Positions 56,591 to 64,000 of a stretch of DNA of 64,000 bases are shown piece after piece. The DNA lies in assembly GCF_902859645.1 (NCBI RefSeq), contig NZ_CADIJR010000007.1, positions 62,001 to 126,000 on the forward strand. Reading direction: 5' to 3'. Both the position numbers and the translations under genes were made by a program. How positions within the stretch are numbered: position 1 is the stretch's first letter; each line of letters begins with the position of its first letter. This DNA is from Achromobacter insuavis (GTDB taxonomy: Bacteria; Pseudomonadota; Gammaproteobacteria; Burkholderiales; Burkholderiaceae_B). The notes beneath the pieces were generated by a model. The model was not told the origin of the DNA. It saw nothing but the letters and a program-made list of their open reading frames with translations, and searched no databases.

Positions 56591-56620
56591 ACGCAATCCG
56601 TATCTAAACGTATCTTTTCG

Positions 56621-56663
56621 CTGACAACATGCTGAATATTGGAAGAAGTCATCATGTTGTCAG
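56621..56663. repeat. 11-bp perfect inverted repeat after uvrB
   Basis: CTGACAACATG and CATGTTGTCAG are separated by 21 nt in the AT-richer 248-bp gap between uvrB and the phosphatase gene. There is no T tract, so it is not a standard terminator. Confidence 0.5.
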
Positions 56664-56838
56664 CGGATGTCCGAAATTTGCGCGAATGACGCATCCGCAG
56701 CCTTCCGGGGCGTCTCAGATATAGATGTTAACTATATGATTTATTGGCGTTATTTTTGGGTCCGGGCTGGCTTGTAACGGATGGCGAAACCACAAAAAAA
56801 GCTTGCCTTATCTCGGGTTTTCCCGCACACTTACTCCC

Positions 56839-57330
56839 ATGATGACCAAGGTACTTTTCGTTTGCATGGGCAATATCTGTCGCTCGCCGAGCGCAGAGGG
56901 CGTGTTTCGCCATTTGGTGAACGACGCGGGTTTGGGCGATGTGGTTCGCATCGACTCCGCGGGCACGCACGCGTTTCACATCGGCGAGGCGCCTGATGCC
57001 CGGGCGCAGGCCGCAGCGCGCAAGCGCGGCTACGAGATCACGCACTGTGAGGCCCGCCAGGTCACCGCGGAAGACTTCCGCGACTTCGACCTCATCCTCG
57101 CCATGGATTGGGACAATCTGTCCGCCATGCAGCAACAGTGCCCCAAGGCGTACCAGCACAAGCTGATGCTGCTGATGCGCTTCGCCAATGAGTTCGAAGA
57201 GGCCACCGTGCCCGATCCGTACTACGGCGGTGCCGACGGCTTCGGCAAGGTACTGGACTACCTCGAAGACGCCTGTCAGGGCGTGCTCGAACTGGTCCGC
57301 AAGCGCGCTACCCAATACCAGGCGGCTTGA
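56839..57330 (+). CDS. Low-molecular-weight protein tyrosine phosphatase
   Basis: A 163-aa (162 if the second ATG is used) phosphatase. The P-loop C-X5-R-S is CMGNICRS with Cys9 and Arg15, and the general acid Asp is in VPDPYYGG. There is no adjacent tyrosine kinase or exopolysaccharide gene, unlike Wzb-type enzymes, so this looks like the housekeeping LMW-PTP. The double ATG at 56839/56842 leaves the exact start open. A terminator separates it from iscR. Confidence 0.92.
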   Translation: MMTKVLFVCMGNICRSPSAEGVFRHLVNDAGLGDVVRIDSAGTHAFHIGEAPDARAQAAARKRGYEITHCEARQVTAEDFRDFDLILAMDWDNLSAMQQQCPKAYQHKLMLLMRFANEFEEATVPDPYYGGADGFGKVLDYLEDACQGVLELVRKRATQYQAA

Positions 57331-57380
57331 TCCCCTGTGCGCCGGGGCGCCCTGCGGGGCGCCTGGCCGATTGGCAGTGA

Positions 57381-57408
57381 AAAGAACCGCGCGACAGCGC
57401 GGTTTTTT
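57381..57408 (+). terminator. Rho-independent terminator after the phosphatase gene
   Basis: AACCGCGC / GCGCGGTT stem, GACA loop, six T residues. Confidence 0.92.
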
Positions 57409-57446
57409 CTAGCCGGGAGCCATACCAAATTACTCGGGAATTTGCT

Positions 57447-57471
57447 ATACTTGAGCCAATTACTCGGGTAT
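57447..57471 (+). promoter_or_regulatory. IscR type 1 binding site in the isc promoter
   Basis: A 25-bp dyad starting ATACTTGAG and ending TACTCGGGTAT fits the type 1 IscR consensus (ATA-n-YYGA ... TCRRSTAT pattern). A second, partial copy of the right half (AATTACTCGGGAAT) begins at 57429. A TATACT hexamer at 57446-57451 overlaps the dyad and may be the -10 box, consistent with repression by holo-IscR. Confidence 0.75.
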
Positions 57472-57520
57472 TGACCGCCGGATTCGCCGGCGGCCATTGC
57501 CGAATCACAGGGAATTCACC

Positions 57521-58063
57521 ATGCGGCTAACTACCAAAGGGCGTTTCGCCGTGACTGCCATGATCGATCTGGCTATGCGGCAGCATAGCGGCCCGGTCAC
57601 TCTTGCGGCCATCAGCCAGCGTCAGAATATTTCGCTTTCCTATCTGGAACAGCTGTTCGGGAAACTGCGCCGCCACGAACTCGTGGACAGCGTGCGCGGC
57701 CCCGGCGGCGGTTACTCGCTCGCCCGCCTGGCGCGCAACGTGACCGTGGCCGACATCATCTTCGCCGTCGACGAACCGCTGGACGCGACCAGCTGCGGCG
57801 GCAAGCGGGACTGTACGAGCGGCAACGACGGCAAGCCTGGCAAGTGCATGACGCATGAACTCTGGGCCACGTTGAATCGCAAGATGGTCGATTACCTGGA
57901 TTCGGTGTCGCTGCAAGATCTGGTCGATCAGCAGCGCGTGCGCCAATTGCAGGAAGCCAACAATCAAGCGCAGGCCTGCGCGGTGCGCGTGAATCGGGTG
58001 GGAGGCACTAATAACGCCGCCAACGCCCCGACCACCACCGTCGCGGCCAATGCCACCGTATAA
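57521..58063 (+). CDS. iscR: Iron-sulfur cluster regulator IscR
   Basis: A 180-aa Rrf2-family regulator. The N-terminal winged helix (MRLTTKGRFAVTAMIDLA) binds the isc promoter. The cluster ligands are Cys92, Cys98 and Cys109 with His112 (CMTHELW). The stretch between the second and third cysteines is ten residues against five in E. coli IscR, a Gly/Asp-rich enlargement. The C-terminal 25 residues are Asn/Thr/Ala-rich. First gene of the isc operon, 18 bp before iscS. Confidence 0.96.
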   Translation: MRLTTKGRFAVTAMIDLAMRQHSGPVTLAAISQRQNISLSYLEQLFGKLRRHELVDSVRGPGGGYSLARLARNVTVADIIFAVDEPLDATSCGGKRDCTSGNDGKPGKCMTHELWATLNRKMVDYLDSVSLQDLVDQQRVRQLQEANNQAQACAVRVNRVGGTNNAANAPTTTVAANATV

Positions 58064-58081
58064 GCAGTAGGAGTTGTAGAT

Positions 58082-59293
58082 ATGACCACCCGCCCGATTT
58101 ACCTGGACTACTCGGCCACGACCCCGGTCGACCCGCGCGTCGTCGAAAAGATGGTGCCCTGGCTGTACGAAAGCTTTGGCAACCCCGCTTCGCGCAGCCA
58201 CTCGTTCGGCTGGGAAGCCGAAGACGCCGTCGAACGTGCCCGCGAGGAAGTCGCCAAGCTGGTGAACGCCGATCCGCGCGAAATCGTCTGGACCTCCGGC
58301 GCCACCGAGTCGGACAACCTGGCCATCAAGGGCGCCGCCAACTTCTACGCCGAGCGCGGCAAACACATCATCACCATCAAGACCGAGCACAAGGCCGTGC
58401 TCGACACCTGTCGTGAACTCGAGCGCCAGGGCTTTGAAGTGACCTACCTGGACGTCAAGGACAACGGCCTGATCGATCTGGACGTCTTCAAGGCGGCGCT
58501 GCGGCCCGACACCGTGCTGGTGTCGGTGATGATGGTGAACAACGAAATCGGCGTCATCCAGGACATCGAAGCCCTGGGCGAGATCTGCCGCGAGAAGGGC
58601 ATCATCTTCCACGTCGACGCCGCGCAAGCCACCGGCAAGGTCGAGATCGACCTGCAGAAGCTGAAGGTCGACCTGATGGCGTTCTCGGCCCACAAGACCT
58701 ACGGCCCCAAGGGCATCGGCGCGCTGTACGTGCGCCGCAAGCCGCGTGTGCGCATCGAAGCGCAGATGCACGGCGGCGGCCACGAGCGCGGTTTCCGCTC
58801 GGGCACGCTGGCCACGCACCAGATCGTCGGCATGGGCGAGGCCTTCCGCCTGGCCCGTGAAGAAATGGGCACCGAAAACGAGCGCATCCGCATGCTGCGT
58901 GATCGCCTCTGGGCTGGCCTGTCGCAGATCGAAGAGGTCTACCTCAACGGCGACATGGACCACCGCGTGCCGCACAACCTGAACGTCAGTTTCAACTATG
59001 TCGAAGGCGAGTCCCTGATCATGGCGATCAAGGAACTGGCCGTGTCCAGCGGTTCGGCCTGCACCTCGGCCAGCCTGGAACCTTCCTACGTGCTGCGCGC
59101 CCTGGGCCGCAACGACGAGCTGGCGCACAGCTCGATCCGCTTCACGCTGGGCCGCTTCACCACCGAGCAGGAAGTCGACTACACCATCGAACTGCTCAAG
59201 AGCCGTGTCGGCAAGCTGCGCGATATGTCGCCGCTGTGGGAAATGGCCAAGGAAGGCATCGATCTGAATACCGTGCAGTGGGCCGCGCACTAA
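58082..59293 (+). CDS. iscS: Cysteine desulfurase IscS
   Basis: A 403-aa class V PLP enzyme that takes sulfur from cysteine for Fe-S clusters and tRNA thiolation. The PLP lysine is Lys205 ([10 protein letters not shown]) and the persulfide cysteine is Cys327 (SSGSACTSA). It is only one residue shorter than E. coli IscS. AGGAGTT precedes the ATG. Confidence 0.98.
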   Translation: MTTRPIYLDYSATTPVDPRVVEKMVPWLYESFGNPASRSHSFGWEAEDAVERAREEVAKLVNADPREIVWTSGATESDNLAIKGAANFYAERGKHIITIKTEHKAVLDTCRELERQGFEVTYLDVKDNGLIDLDVFKAALRPDTVLVSVMMVNNEIGVIQDIEALGEICREKGIIFHVDAAQATGKVEIDLQKLKVDLMAFSAHKTYGPKGIGALYVRRKPRVRIEAQMHGGGHERGFRSGTLATHQIVGMGEAFRLAREEMGTENERIRMLRDRLWAGLSQIEEVYLNGDMDHRVPHNLNVSFNYVEGESLIMAIKELAVSSGSACTSASLEPSYVLRALGRNDELAHSSIRFTLGRFTTEQEVDYTIELLKSRVGKLRDMSPLWEMAKEGIDLNTVQWAAH

Positions 59294-59326
59294 GCGCCCG
59301 CGCCAAAGAATACGTGGAGAACTAAC

Positions 59327-59731
59327 ATGTCTTACAGCACCAAAGTCCTGGATCACTACGAAAACCCGCGCAACGTCGGTTCGTTCGACAAGTCGGACGA
59401 CTCGGTGGGCACCGGCATGGTCGGCGCGCCGGCCTGTGGCGACGTCATGAAGCTGCAGATCAAGGTGAACGAAGCCGGCGTCATCGAAGACGCGCGCTTC
59501 AAGACCTATGGCTGTGGCTCGGCCATTGCCTCCAGCTCGCTCGTGACCGAATGGGTCAAGGGCAAGACGCTGGACGAAGCGATGAACATCCGCAACACGC
59601 AGATCGCCGAAGAACTGGCCCTGCCGCCCGTGAAGGTGCACTGCTCGATCCTGGCCGAAGACGCGATCAAGGCCGCCGTGCAGAACTACAAGGAAAAGCA
59701 TTCGGTTCCGGCCGAAGCTGTTGCGAGCTGA
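59327..59731 (+). CDS. iscU: Fe-S cluster scaffold IscU
   Basis: A 134-aa scaffold protein. Cluster ligands Cys37 (with Asp39, ACGDV), Cys63 (YGCGSA) and Cys106 (VHCSIL) are present, as is the LPPVK loop (99-103) recognised by HscA. It lies between iscS and iscA. Confidence 0.98.
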   Translation: MSYSTKVLDHYENPRNVGSFDKSDDSVGTGMVGAPACGDVMKLQIKVNEAGVIEDARFKTYGCGSAIASSSLVTEWVKGKTLDEAMNIRNTQIAEELALPPVKVHCSILAEDAIKAAVQNYKEKHSVPAEAVAS

Positions 59732-59733
59732 AC

Positions 59734-60057
59734 ATGTCCGTTACCCTGACCCAACAGGCCGCCACCCACATCGGCCGCTACTTGCAAAAGCGCGGCAAGG
59801 GGATCGGCTTGCGCCTCGGCGTTAGGACGACGGGTTGTTCCGGCATGGCCTACAAGCTGGAGTACGTGGACGACGCGGCGCCCGAGGACGAGGTGTTCGA
59901 GAGCTTCGGCGTGAAGGTGTTCGTCGATCCCAAGAGCCTGGCCTACCTGGACGGCACCGAGCTCGACTACGCCCGCGAAGGCCTGAACGAAGGCTTCAAG
60001 TTCCGCAACCCCAACGAGAAGGCGACCTGCGGCTGCGGCGAGTCGTTCACGGTGTAA
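59734..60057 (+). CDS. iscA: A-type Fe-S carrier IscA
   Basis: A 107-aa protein with the three A-type cysteines Cys35 (GCSG), Cys99 and Cys101 (CGCGESF). It delivers or repairs clusters on target proteins. It begins 2 bp after the iscU stop. Confidence 0.97.
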   Translation: MSVTLTQQAATHIGRYLQKRGKGIGLRLGVRTTGCSGMAYKLEYVDDAAPEDEVFESFGVKVFVDPKSLAYLDGTELDYAREGLNEGFKFRNPNEKATCGCGESFTV

Positions 60058-60060
60058 GTC

Positions 60061-60573
60061 TTGGCTGGAGACGATCACTTCAGCCTGTTCGGCTTGCCGT
60101 CACGCTTCGACCTGGACGCCCAGGCGCTGGAATCGGCGTGGCGCACCGTCGCCGCGCAGGTGCATCCCGACCGCTTTGCCACCGCCAGTCCCGCGGAACG
60201 CCGCGTGGCCATGCAGTGGGCGGCGCGCGCCAATGAGGCCTACCGCCAGTTGCGCGATCCGCTGTTGCGGGCGCGCTATCTGTGCGAGCAGGCCGGCGTG
60301 GATCTGCAGACCGAGAGCAATACGTCGATGGACACGGCTTTCCTGATGCAGCAGATGACCTGGCGCGAAATGATGGACGATGCGCGCGACGACGCCGGCG
60401 TCCTGGCCGCGCTGCGGACCGAGCTGGAGGAAGCCCGGCAGCAGATGCGCACGGTGTTGACGCACCTGCTGGACGAACAGCGCGACTACGCCGCCGCGGG
60501 TCTCAAGGTGCGGGAATGGATGTTCGTGGAGAAGCTGGCGCAAGAGCTGGCCCACGCCCATCCCGATTCCTAG
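60061..60573 (+). CDS. hscB: Co-chaperone HscB
   Basis: A 170-aa J-type co-chaperone with the HPD motif at 35-37 (VHPDRFA) and the C-terminal three-helix IscU-binding domain. The only start that keeps the J-domain N-terminus (DHFSLFGLPSRF) is the TTG at 60061, 3 bp after iscA, with no clear ribosome binding site; translation by coupling to iscA is likely. Confidence 0.94.
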   Translation: MAGDDHFSLFGLPSRFDLDAQALESAWRTVAAQVHPDRFATASPAERRVAMQWAARANEAYRQLRDPLLRARYLCEQAGVDLQTESNTSMDTAFLMQQMTWREMMDDARDDAGVLAALRTELEEARQQMRTVLTHLLDEQRDYAAAGLKVREWMFVEKLAQELAHAHPDS

Positions 60574-60646
60574 CCAACGGGACCGGGCAAGGCCCGGCCG
60601 CGAGGCGACCCGGACTTCGCCGCCTACTGAGTAGAAAAGAACAATC

Positions 60647-62509
60647 ATGGCCTTATTGCAGATATCCGAGCCCGGCGAATCGCCCGCGCCGCACCAGCGC
60701 AAGCTGGCGGTGGGGATCGACCTGGGCACCACCAATTCCCTGGTTGCCGCGGTGCGCAGCAGCGTTGCCGAAGTCCTGCCCGATGCGCAGGGCCATGTGC
60801 TGCTGCCCTCGGCGGTGCGCTATTTTCCCGGCGGCAAGGTCACGACGGGCCGCGAGCCCCTGGCGCAGCAGGCCGAGGATCCGCTGAACACGGTGGTGTC
60901 GGTCAAGCGTTTCATGGGCCGTTCGCTGGAAGAGGCGCGCGCCACGCGCGCGCCGTACGAATTCGTGGATGCGCCCGGCATGGTGCGCATCCGCACGGCG
61001 CAGGGCGATCTGAGCCCGGTGGAAGTGTCGGCGCAGATCCTGGCGGTGCTGCGCCAGCGCGCCGAGGACGTGCTGGGCGACGACCTGGTGGGCGCCGTCA
61101 TCACGGTGCCGGCCTATTTCGACGACGCCCAGCGCCAAGCGACCCGCGACGCGGCGCGCCTGGCCGGCCTGAACGTGCTGCGCCTCTTGAACGAGCCGAC
61201 CGCCGCGGCGATCGCCTACGGCCTGGATAATGCCGCTGAAGGCGTGTATGCCGTCTATGACCTGGGCGGCGGCACTTTCGATATTTCCATCCTGCGGTTG
61301 ACGCAGGGCGTGTTCGAAGTGATCTCGACCGGCGGCGATACCGCGCTGGGCGGCGATGATTTCGATTCGCTCATTGTCGATCACGTGGTGGCGGCCGCGG
61401 GCGCCACCGACCTGACACACGCCGACCGGCGCGGCCTGCTGATGGCGGCGCGCGCGGCGCGCGAGGCGCTGTCGGACGCGCAGGACGCCACGCTGAAACT
61501 GACGCTGGCCAACGGCCAGGTCATCGATCACACGCTGACCCGCGCCCAGTTCGAGGCGCTGGCGCAGCCGCTGGTGCAGCGCACGCTGGAGAGCGCGCGC
61601 CGGGCGCTGCGCGACGCCGCACTGAAACCCGCCGACGTGCGCGGCGTGGTGATGGTGGGCGGCGCCACGCGCATGCCGGTGGTGCGCGCCGCGGTCGGCG
61701 AGATGTTCGGCGCCGAGCCGCTGACCGATCTGGATCCGGACCAGGTGGTGGCGCTGGGCGCCGCGCTGCAGGCCAATCTGCTGGCCGGCAACCGCGCGCC
61801 GGGCGAGGACTGGCTGCTGCTGGACGTGACGCCGCTGTCGCTCGGCCTGGAAACCATGGGCGGGCTGGTCGAGCGCGTGATTCCGCGCAACAGCACCATT
61901 CCGGTGGCGCGCGCGCAGGAATTCACGACGTTCAAGGATGGCCAGACGGCCATGAGCATCCACGTGCTGCAGGGCGAGCGCGACCTGGTGACGGATTGCC
62001 GTTCGCTGGCGCGCTTCGAGCTGCGCGGGATTCCGCCGATGGTGGCGGGCGCCGCGCGCATCCGCGTGACGTTCCAGGTGGACGCCGATGGCCTGTTGAG
62101 CGTGACCGCGCGTGAACAGAGCACGGGCGTGGAAGCGGCGGTGTCGGTCAAGCCATCGTATGGCCTGAGCGACGACGAAGTCGCGCGCATGCTGGCCGAT
62201 AGCGTGGCGCAGGCCGACAACGATGCCCGCGCCCGCATGCTGCGCGAGCAGCAGGTGGAAGCGCGCCAGCTGGTCGAATCGGTGCAGGCCGCGCTGGCGG
62301 TGGACGGCGACCTGCTGAACGCAGAGGAACGCCAACGGGTCGATGAATGCCTGCAGGCGGCCGCCCGCGCCCAGGAGGCGCAGGACGTGGACGCGGTGAA
62401 GGCCACGGTCGAGGCCCTGTCGGCCGCGACCGATGAATTCGCCGCGCGCCGCATGGACCGCAGCATCCGCGCCGCGCTGGCCGGCCGCAAACTTGACGAA
62501 ATCGCCTGA
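60647..62509 (+). CDS. hscA: Hsp70-type chaperone HscA
   Basis: A 620-aa Hsp70 specialised for IscU. The ATPase domain shows [27 protein letters not shown] and [14 protein letters not shown]. The substrate domain begins at about residue 380 ([17 protein letters not shown]). It releases clusters from IscU together with HscB. A 73-bp gap to hscB contains no extra gene. Confidence 0.97.
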   Translation: MALLQISEPGESPAPHQRKLAVGIDLGTTNSLVAAVRSSVAEVLPDAQGHVLLPSAVRYFPGGKVTTGREPLAQQAEDPLNTVVSVKRFMGRSLEEARATRAPYEFVDAPGMVRIRTAQGDLSPVEVSAQILAVLRQRAEDVLGDDLVGAVITVPAYFDDAQRQATRDAARLAGLNVLRLLNEPTAAAIAYGLDNAAEGVYAVYDLGGGTFDISILRLTQGVFEVISTGGDTALGGDDFDSLIVDHVVAAAGATDLTHADRRGLLMAARAAREALSDAQDATLKLTLANGQVIDHTLTRAQFEALAQPLVQRTLESARRALRDAALKPADVRGVVMVGGATRMPVVRAAVGEMFGAEPLTDLDPDQVVALGAALQANLLAGNRAPGEDWLLLDVTPLSLGLETMGGLVERVIPRNSTIPVARAQEFTTFKDGQTAMSIHVLQGERDLVTDCRSLARFELRGIPPMVAGAARIRVTFQVDADGLLSVTAREQSTGVEAAVSVKPSYGLSDDEVARMLADSVAQADNDARARMLREQQVEARQLVESVQAALAVDGDLLNAEERQRVDECLQAAARAQEAQDVDAVKATVEALSAATDEFAARRMDRSIRAALAGRKLDEIA

Positions 62510-62518
62510 TAAGAAGCT

Positions 62519-62860
62519 ATGCCGAAACTGACTGTACTGCCTCATCCCGACTACTGCCCCGAGGGCGCCGTGATCGAGGACGCGCCCAAGGGCGTGTCGA
62601 TCTGCCGCGTCCTGCTGGACAACCACATCGACATCGAACACGCCTGCGAGCTGTCGTGCGCGTGTACGACCTGTCACGTGGTGGTCAAGCAGGGTTATGC
62701 TTCGCTGGAAGACGCGACCGACGACGAAGAGGATCTGCTGGACAAGGCCTGGGGCCTGACGCCGACCTCGCGCCTGTCGTGCCAGGCATTGGTGACGGAC
62801 GCCGACCTGACGGTGGAGATTCCCAAGTACACCATCAACCACGCGAAAGAGGGCCATTGA
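62519..62860 (+). CDS. fdx: Isc-type [2Fe-2S] ferredoxin
   Basis: A 113-aa ferredoxin with cluster ligands Cys43, Cys49, Cys52 and Cys88 in the Isc-type spacing (C-X5-C-X2-C...C). It supplies electrons for cluster assembly. Its stop overlaps the iscX start by one base. Confidence 0.97.
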   Translation: MPKLTVLPHPDYCPEGAVIEDAPKGVSICRVLLDNHIDIEHACELSCACTTCHVVVKQGYASLEDATDDEEDLLDKAWGLTPTSRLSCQALVTDADLTVEIPKYTINHAKEGH

Positions 62861-63054
62861 TGAAGTGGACCGATACTTACCAGATCGCCGAGGCGCTGGC
62901 GGATACGCATCCGGATGTCGACCCCAAGACGCTGCGTTTCACGCAGCTGCGCGAATGGGTGCTGGCCTTGCCGGGCTTCAATGACGACCCGGAACGCAGC
63001 GGCGAGAAGATCCTGGAGGCCATCCAGATGGCCTGGATCGACGAGGCCGACTGA
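62860..63054 (+). CDS. iscX: IscX (Fe-S assembly regulator)
   Basis: A 64-aa acidic protein with the IscX pattern MKWTDTYQIAEAL, DVDPKTLRFTQLREWV, GEKILEAIQMAWIDE. It binds IscS and modulates its activity. Last gene of the operon; a terminator follows. Confidence 0.97.
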   Translation: MKWTDTYQIAEALADTHPDVDPKTLRFTQLREWVLALPGFNDDPERSGEKILEAIQMAWIDEAD

Positions 63055-63064
63055 TCCTGGCGCG

Positions 63065-63091
63065 AAACGCTCCCCTCGGGGAGCGTTTTTT
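63065..63091 (+). terminator. Rho-independent terminator of the isc operon
   Basis: CGCTCCCC / GGGGAGCG stem with a 2-nt loop region and six T residues. Confidence 0.92.
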
Positions 63092-63157
63092 GCATTGGGG
63101 CCGCGCACGCGGGGTATCATCAAGGCTCTCTTCGTTGTCCTTGCCCTGAGTCTACCG

Positions 63158-64000
63158 ATGCCCGCTGCTCCCCTGCGCTTTGGCCTGGCCGCCAACCGGC
63201 TGCACCATGAATCGCCCGACGCCGCCTTGTTCACCTGGCTGCGGGCCTGTTCGTCCACCATCCGCGAACTGGGCGTGCAGTTGCATACCGTGGGCCGCAC
63301 CCACGATGCCATCGTGCGCGAGGGCATGCTGCAAGGCTATTCCGGCCTGATCCGCTATCCGTATGGCCGCGAAGGCGGGCTGATGAAGCTGGTGGCGCGC
63401 GTGACCGAGGGCCGCGATGGGCAGGAGCCGTTCGATGGCGCGATCTACCTGATCGATCCGGTGGACCCGTCGTCGATCTTTCCCGAGGCGCTGGCGCTCA
63501 AGCGCCAGTGCATCACGCATGGCCGGCCGTTCATCTCGACGCTGGCCGGCGCCATCGAGTGGATGGAGGTCGAGCGCGTGCATGCGGGCCTGGCGCCGGA
63601 CATGGCGGCGTCGCGGCTGTTCAATTACACCGGCCAGACGCTGGCGCTGATCGCGCACGATGCGCTCAAGGACGAGATGGTGGCGTTCGCCGCCGAGCAC
63701 TTCGACGTGCTGTCGCAATTCGCGCGGCGCGTGGCCACCGGCACCACCGGCGGCCGCCTGAACGAACTGGCCTGGTCGCGCGGCTGGCCCAAGGACACGC
63801 CGTGGGTGCACCGCTACCTGAGCGGTCCGCTGGGCGGCGATGCGCAGATCGCGGAACTGGTGCTGGAGCACCAGTGCCAGCGCGTCATCTTCTTCGAAGA
63901 TCCCCATGTGGCGCGCCAGCATGAGGCCGATATCCAGCTGCTCGAACGCGCGGTGCGCGTGGTGACGGAGTCGGCCACCTGCGCGACCTCGCCATCGGTG
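63158..64000 (+). CDS. Tandem methylglyoxal-synthase-like protein, 3' end cut by window
   Basis: The frame is open from the ATG at 63158 to the end of the window (281 codons). Residues about 156-281 carry every hallmark of methylglyoxal synthase (dihydroxyacetone phosphate to methylglyoxal): LIAHDALKDEM with the His-Asp pair, VATGTTGGRL, SGPLGGDAQIAEL and FFEDPHVARQHEADIQLL. Residues about 5-140 look like a second, diverged copy of the same domain. FGLAANRLHHES stands in place of the AHD motif, no TGTTG phosphate loop is seen, and IYLIDPVDPSS stands where FFxDP is expected. The second domain is probably the active one. Confidence 0.75.
   Translation, partial: MPAAPLRFGLAANRLHHESPDAALFTWLRACSSTIRELGVQLHTVGRTHDAIVREGMLQGYSGLIRYPYGREGGLMKLVARVTEGRDGQEPFDGAIYLIDPVDPSSIFPEALALKRQCITHGRPFISTLAGAIEWMEVERVHAGLAPDMAASRLFNYTGQTLALIAHDALKDEMVAFAAEHFDVLSQFARRVATGTTGGRLNELAWSRGWPKDTPWVHRYLSGPLGGDAQIAELVLEHQCQRVIFFEDPHVARQHEADIQLLERAVRVVTESATCATSPSV

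Overview
The window is a GC-rich, gene-dense chromosomal segment of a betaproteobacterium. Gene content and protein sequences fit the Alcaligenaceae, most likely Achromobacter or a close Bordetella relative; no species call is possible from sequence alone. Supporting points are the tig-clpP-clpX-lon block, a complete isc operon ending in iscX, the dapC-dapD-dapE-prmB order, and FecI/FecR surface signalling with several TonB transducers. I see no insertion sequence, prophage, CRISPR array or rRNA. There is one tRNA, tRNA-Leu(UAG).

Layout. 1-7530: the 3' end of purN, an RsmB-family RNA methyltransferase with a 96-bp tandem repeat array in its N-terminal extension, a secreted hypothetical, a fatty acid desaturase overlapping a UvrD-type helicase, and a chorismate mutase. 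7638-19782 (all minus): the accessory part of the window. It holds an ECF sigma factor with a Fur-box-like sequence upstream, its FecR-type anti-sigma factor, three tandem paralogous TonB transducers, a lysozyme-like protein and a MauG/CcpA-like di-heme peroxidase. 19907-25930 (minus): an ABC-F ATPase, prmB, dapE, dapD and dapC (lysine/diaminopimelate synthesis). 25978-26064: tRNA-Leu. 26376-33112: small lipoprotein, secreted, membrane and hypothetical genes, aqpZ, an HD-NTF2 fusion protein and a cytochrome b561. 33211-45018: kdsA, small unknown genes, a TetR/MFS pair with three operator palindromes, a RidA / LysR / D-serine-dehydratase-like / RidA cluster, two cold-shock genes, a DUF924 protein and a YqhA-like membrane protein. 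45277-56590: a periplasmic M48 protease, tig, clpP, clpX, lon, lexA, tyrB and uvrB. 56839-63054: a low-molecular-weight tyrosine phosphatase and the iscR-S-U-A-hscB-hscA-fdx-iscX operon. 63158-end: a protein with two tandem methylglyoxal-synthase-like domains, cut by the window edge.

The most interesting system is at 7638-19850. Four genes there (the three TonB transducers and the di-heme peroxidase) share upstream the same bipartite element, TGAGG-N17-CGTCC, with identical 17-bp spacing and a conserved CTGAC-like block 5 bp downstream. The locus encodes its own ECF sigma factor and anti-sigma factor. The simplest reading is one surface-signalling regulon: Fur and iron control the sigma factor, and the sigma factor drives three outer-membrane transducers plus a periplasmic di-heme enzyme. 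The element also settles the start of the peroxidase, because the longer reading frame would begin upstream of its own promoter. The substrate is unknown. The gene set resembles, without matching, the methanobactin uptake/MbnH arrangement.
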